The notes beneath the pieces are model-generated. The model worked only from the letters and a program-made list of their open reading frames with translations. It made no database searches and was not told the origin of the DNA. DNA of 64,000 nt from Paenibacillus sp. FSL R7-0337 (lineage in GTDB: Bacteria > Bacillota > Bacilli > Paenibacillales > Paenibacillaceae), in the NCBI RefSeq assembly GCF_037969875.1, contig NZ_CP150218.1, positions 3,286,001-3,350,000 on the forward strand, given 5' to 3'. Position numbers and translations under genes: made by a program. Shown one piece after another: positions 60,853-64,000 of this stretch. Positions within the stretch are counted from its first letter, which is position 1, and each line of letters opens with the position of its first letter.

Positions 60853-60880
60853 CGCGTCACGCAAAATTCTGCGTGACGCG
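60853..60880. other. Perfect 11-bp hairpin after rpoC
   Basis: CGCGTCACGCA-AAATTC-TGCGTGACGCG lies 26 bases past the rpoC stop. It lacks a T-run on the minus strand, so a processing or stability role is as likely as termination. Confidence 0.7.
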
Positions 60881-60905
60881 AATACTGCTTGCCATGAGTA
60901 TTTAA

Positions 60906-63900
60906 TTATTCAGCCGGAACCGGCTCTAAAGCTTCTTCACTGCTTTCAGCATTTGGGTCACTGAGCTTCACATTGCGATAACGATTCATGCCAGTACCTG
61001 CAGGAATCAGCTTACCGATGATAACATTCTCTTTCAGACCCAGGAGCTTATCCACTTTACCCTTGATAGCTGCATCCGTTAAGACGCGGGTAGTTTCCTG
61101 GAAGGAAGCCGCAGACAGGAAGGAGTCCGTTTCCAGGGAAGCCTTGGTAATCCCGAGCAGTACCGGCTTGGCAACTGCAGGTTCATTACCGGCAAGAATG
61201 GCTTCCTTGTTAGCTGCTTCATATTCATGGATATCAGCAAACGCACCCGGCAGGAGATTGGTATCTCCGGCATCAATAATGCGGATTTTGCGCAGCATCT
61301 GCTTAATCATAACTTCAATGTGCTTATCATTAATTTCAACGCCCTGGTTACGGTATACACGCTGCACTTCTTGCAGAATGTAGTTCTGTACCCCGCGAAT
61401 CCCTTTGATACGCAGCATTTCTTTAGGGTCAATGGAACCGTCTGTCAATTCATCGCCGGCCTCAATCTCCTGGCCTTCGCTGACACGCAGACGGGAGCCG
61501 TAAGTGATGGAATACGTCTTGGACTCTGCTTCCCCCTGGACTTCAATTTCACGGCGGTCCTTGGTTTCACGGATTTCCTTAACTACCCCGTCAATCTCAC
61601 TGATTGTTGCCTGACCTTTAGGGTTACGGGCTTCAAACAGCTCCTGGATACGCGGCAAACCTTGCGTGATATCGTCTCCGGCAACACCACCGGTATGGAA
61701 CGTACGCATGGTAAGCTGTGTTCCTGGTTCACCAATGGATTGTGCCGCGATAATACCGACAGCTTCCCCGATTTCCACGAACTTACCTGTTGCCAGGTTA
61801 CGTCCGTAGCACTTCTTGCAGACACCGTGACGGGCACGGCAGCTCAGTACAGAGCGGATCTGAAGCTTGGTAATGCCGGCGTTCACGATCTCTTCAGCCT
61901 TATCCGAATCAATCAGATCGTTACGATGAACGATGATTTCCTTCGTTTCCGGATGACGGATAGTCTCAAAGGAGTAACGGCCTTCAATACGGTCGTACAG
62001 ATCCTCGATAACTTCCTTACCATCTTGAATCCGGCTGACAGTGAAGCCTTTATCGGTACCACAATCTTCTTCGCGGACAATAACATCCTGCGCCACATCA
62101 ACCAGACGGCGTGTCAAGTACCCGGAATCCGCTGTACGCAGCGCTGTATCGGCCAGACCTTTACGCGCTCCGTGAGTAGAGATGAAGTACTCGAGGACGG
62201 TCAGCCCTTCACGGAAGTTTGCTTTGATTGGCAATTCAAAGATTCGGCCCGAAGGTGTGGCCATCAGACCACGCATACCACCGAGCTGAGTGATCTGCGA
62301 TTTGTTACCACGCGCCTTGGAATCCACCATAAGCATGATAGAGTTGAAACGGTCCATCGATTTGAGCAGCACGTTAGTAAGCTCATCCTTAGTCTTTGAC
62401 CAAATTTCGATAACACGGTCATACCGCTCATCATTGGTGATCAGACCGCGGCGGTATTGGTTCGCAACTACATCAACCTTAGCTTCGGATTCTTTAAGAA
62501 TGGTGACTTTTTCCTCAGGCACGATAACATCCGATACGGCAACCGTAACACCGGAACGAGTAGAGTACGTAAAGCCGAGTTGCTTAATTTTATCCAGAAT
62601 CACTGAGGTCTTGGTAGTGTGATATGTCTCAAAGCAGCGGGCGATAATGAGGCCCAGATATTCTTTACCTACAGCGCTGGCTTCCGGAGCAGCCATGATC
62701 AGTTCGCGGACATCCGCACCCTTTTCATAGATGAAGTACTTTTCAGGTGTTCCCTGCAGCAAGTTGGTTTTGGTCGCTTCGTTGATATACGGGAAGCTGC
62801 TAGGATAGATTTCGTTGAAGATAATCTTACCCACCGTAGTGATCAGCAAAGCATTTTGCTGCGCTTCTGTGAAGCAGGTTTTGCCCAGAGCTTTAGCTGG
62901 AATAGCAACACGCGCATGCAGACCGGCAGTTCCACGCTGATAAGCGGAGACCGCTTCGTTCACAGTACGCAAAATCATGCCTGTTCCTTTTTCTTCATTG
63001 TTATCCATGGTCAGATAGAACGTACCAAGGACCATATCCTGAGAAGGAGTAACAACCGGCTTACCATCCTTAGGGTTCAAGATGTTACCAGATGCCAGCA
63101 TGAGAATACGGGCTTCAGCTTGAGCTTCAGCGGACAGAGGAACGTGAACCGCCATCTGGTCACCGTCAAAGTCGGCATTGTAAGCCGTACATACAAGCGG
63201 GTGAAGACGGATCGCGTGGCCTTCTACTAGAATCGGCTCAAACGCCTGGATACCCAGTCTGTGCAGCGTAGGAGCACGGTTCAGCAGAACCGGATGCTCT
63301 CTGATTACTTCTTCAAGCACATCCCAGACTTCTGGACTTACGCGCTCTACCTTACGCTTCGCGCTCTTTATGTTATGGGCAAGCCCTTTGTTAACCAATT
63401 CTTTCATTACAAACGGTTTGAACAGCTCCAGTGCCATCTTCTTCGGAAGACCGCATTGGTACATCTTCAGGTAAGGACCTACTACGATAACCGAACGGCC
63501 GGAATAGTCGACACGCTTACCGAGCAAGTTCTGGCGGAAACGTCCCTGTTTACCTTTCAGCATATGGCTGAGCGATTTGAGCGGACGGTTACCAGGTCCC
63601 GTTACAGGACGGCCGCGGCGGCCGTTGTCAATCAGGGCATCTACTGCTTCCTGAAGCATCCGTTTCTCATTCTGAACGATAATGTCAGGAGCGCCAAGAT
63701 CCAGCAATCTTTTCAGACGGTTGTTCCGGTTAATTACACGGCGGTACAGGTCATTAAGGTCAGACGTAGCAAACCGGCCGCCATCCAGCTGAACCATTGG
63801 ACGAAGCTCCGGCGGTATAACCGGGAGTACATCCATGATCATCCAGTCAGGCTTGTTACCGGAGTTGCGGAAGGCTTCAATGACTTCCAGACGTTTGATC

Positions 63901-64000
63901 GCCCGGTTACGTCGCTGGCCTTGAGCAGTACGCAGCTCTTCTTTGAGGAATTCCAGCTCTTTATCGATATCGATATCCTGAAGCAGCTTTTTGACGGCTT
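60906..64000 (-). CDS. rpoC: RNA polymerase beta' subunit (5' part outside the window)
   Basis: C-terminal part, about 1031 residues, reading in from the window edge; the true start lies beyond 64000. The catalytic Mg-binding [12 protein letters not shown], bridge/trigger helix region [13 protein letters not shown] ([20 protein letters not shown]) and second zinc site ([15 protein letters not shown]) are intact. The tail after about 61000 ([16 protein letters not shown]) is variable. It is directly followed by the L7Ae-like gene. Confidence 0.98.
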   Translation of the reverse strand, partial: AVKKLLQDIDIDKELEFLKEELRTAQGQRRNRAIKRLEVIEAFRNSGNKPDWMIMDVLPVIPPELRPMVQLDGGRFATSDLNDLYRRVINRNNRLKRLLDLGAPDIIVQNEKRMLQEAVDALIDNGRRGRPVTGPGNRPLKSLSHMLKGKQGRFRQNLLGKRVDYSGRSVIVVGPYLKMYQCGLPKKMALELFKPFVMKELVNKGLAHNIKSAKRKVERVSPEVWDVLEEVIREHPVLLNRAPTLHRLGIQAFEPILVEGHAIRLHPLVCTAYNADFDGDQMAVHVPLSAEAQAEARILMLASGNILNPKDGKPVVTPSQDMVLGTFYLTMDNNEEKGTGMILRTVNEAVSAYQRGTAGLHARVAIPAKALGKTCFTEAQQNALLITTVGKIIFNEIYPSSFPYINEATKTNLLQGTPEKYFIYEKGADVRELIMAAPEASAVGKEYLGLIIARCFETYHTTKTSVILDKIKQLGFTYSTRSGVTVAVSDVIVPEEKVTILKESEAKVDVVANQYRRGLITNDERYDRVIEIWSKTKDELTNVLLKSMDRFNSIMLMVDSKARGNKSQITQLGGMRGLMATPSGRIFELPIKANFREGLTVLEYFISTHGARKGLADTALRTADSGYLTRRLVDVAQDVIVREEDCGTDKGFTVSRIQDGKEVIEDLYDRIEGRYSFETIRHPETKEIIVHRNDLIDSDKAEEIVNAGITKLQIRSVLSCRARHGVCKKCYGRNLATGKFVEIGEAVGIIAAQSIGEPGTQLTMRTFHTGGVAGDDITQGLPRIQELFEARNPKGQATISEIDGVVKEIRETKDRREIEVQGEAESKTYSITYGSRLRVSEGQEIEAGDELTDGSIDPKEMLRIKGIRGVQNYILQEVQRVYRNQGVEINDKHIEVMIKQMLRKIRIIDAGDTNLLPGAFADIHEYEAANKEAILAGNEPAVAKPVLLGITKASLETDSFLSAASFQETTRVLTDAAIKGKVDKLLGLKENVIIGKLIPAGTGMNRYRNVKLSDPNAESSEEALEPVPAE

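Overview
The window reads as chromosome from an endospore-forming Firmicute, most likely Paenibacillus. Reasons: a sporulation and germination block (cwlD, salA, gerD, kbaA, pdaB) between an rRNA operon and the S10-spc-alpha ribosomal cluster, PBSX-type phage genes, and intergenic palindromes of a kind I associate with Paenibacillus. The genus is inference. Almost everything is on the minus strand; plus-strand genes are immR, immA, pdaB, gerD, the V4R gene and the cupin gene.

Layout: (1) 1-3.6 kb: an intergenic palindromic element and ppc. (2) 3.7-21.2 kb: a compact contractile-tail locus with lysis genes (holin, M15 peptidase, small membrane proteins), a receptor-binding protein, fibre-type proteins, baseplate genes (xkdU, T, S, R, Q, P), tape measure, a tail-assembly chaperone with a textbook -1 frameshift signal, tube, sheath and tail terminator. 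An ArpU-type activator and a divergent Xre repressor plus ImmA protease pair control it. There is no integrase, terminase, portal, capsid or replication gene, so it is best read as an R-type tailocin (phage-tail-like bacteriocin), not a prophage. (3) 21.2-28 kb: twelve tRNAs downstream of an rRNA operon with the unusual order 16S-5S-Ile-Ala-23S-5S, and tandem rrn promoters. (4) 28-34.5 kb: a small conserved gene, a SpoIIM-family protein, pdaB, ppk2, kbaA, gerD, salA, cwlD. (5) 34.5-36.6 kb: sat and cysH (sulfate assimilation). (6) 36.7-54 kb: rpsI-rplM, truA, then the alpha, spc and S10 clusters from rplQ back to rpsJ. (7) 54-56 kb: an FNR-type regulator with four candidate Fe-S cysteines, divergent from a V4R-domain gene and a cupin gene, with a near-consensus FNR box between them. 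(8) 56-64 kb: the str cluster (tuf, fusA, rpsG, rpsL, L7Ae-like gene) and rpoC, cut by the window edge.

How it works together: the housekeeping part is ordinary. The accessory part is a self-contained killing machine. In the model proposed here, ImmR holds back arpU, ImmA removes ImmR under stress, ArpU turns on the tail operon, and holin plus endopeptidase lyse the producer to release tails. Target range would be set by the receptor-binding protein at 6.7-8.1 kb, whose distal part is visibly more AT-rich than its stem.
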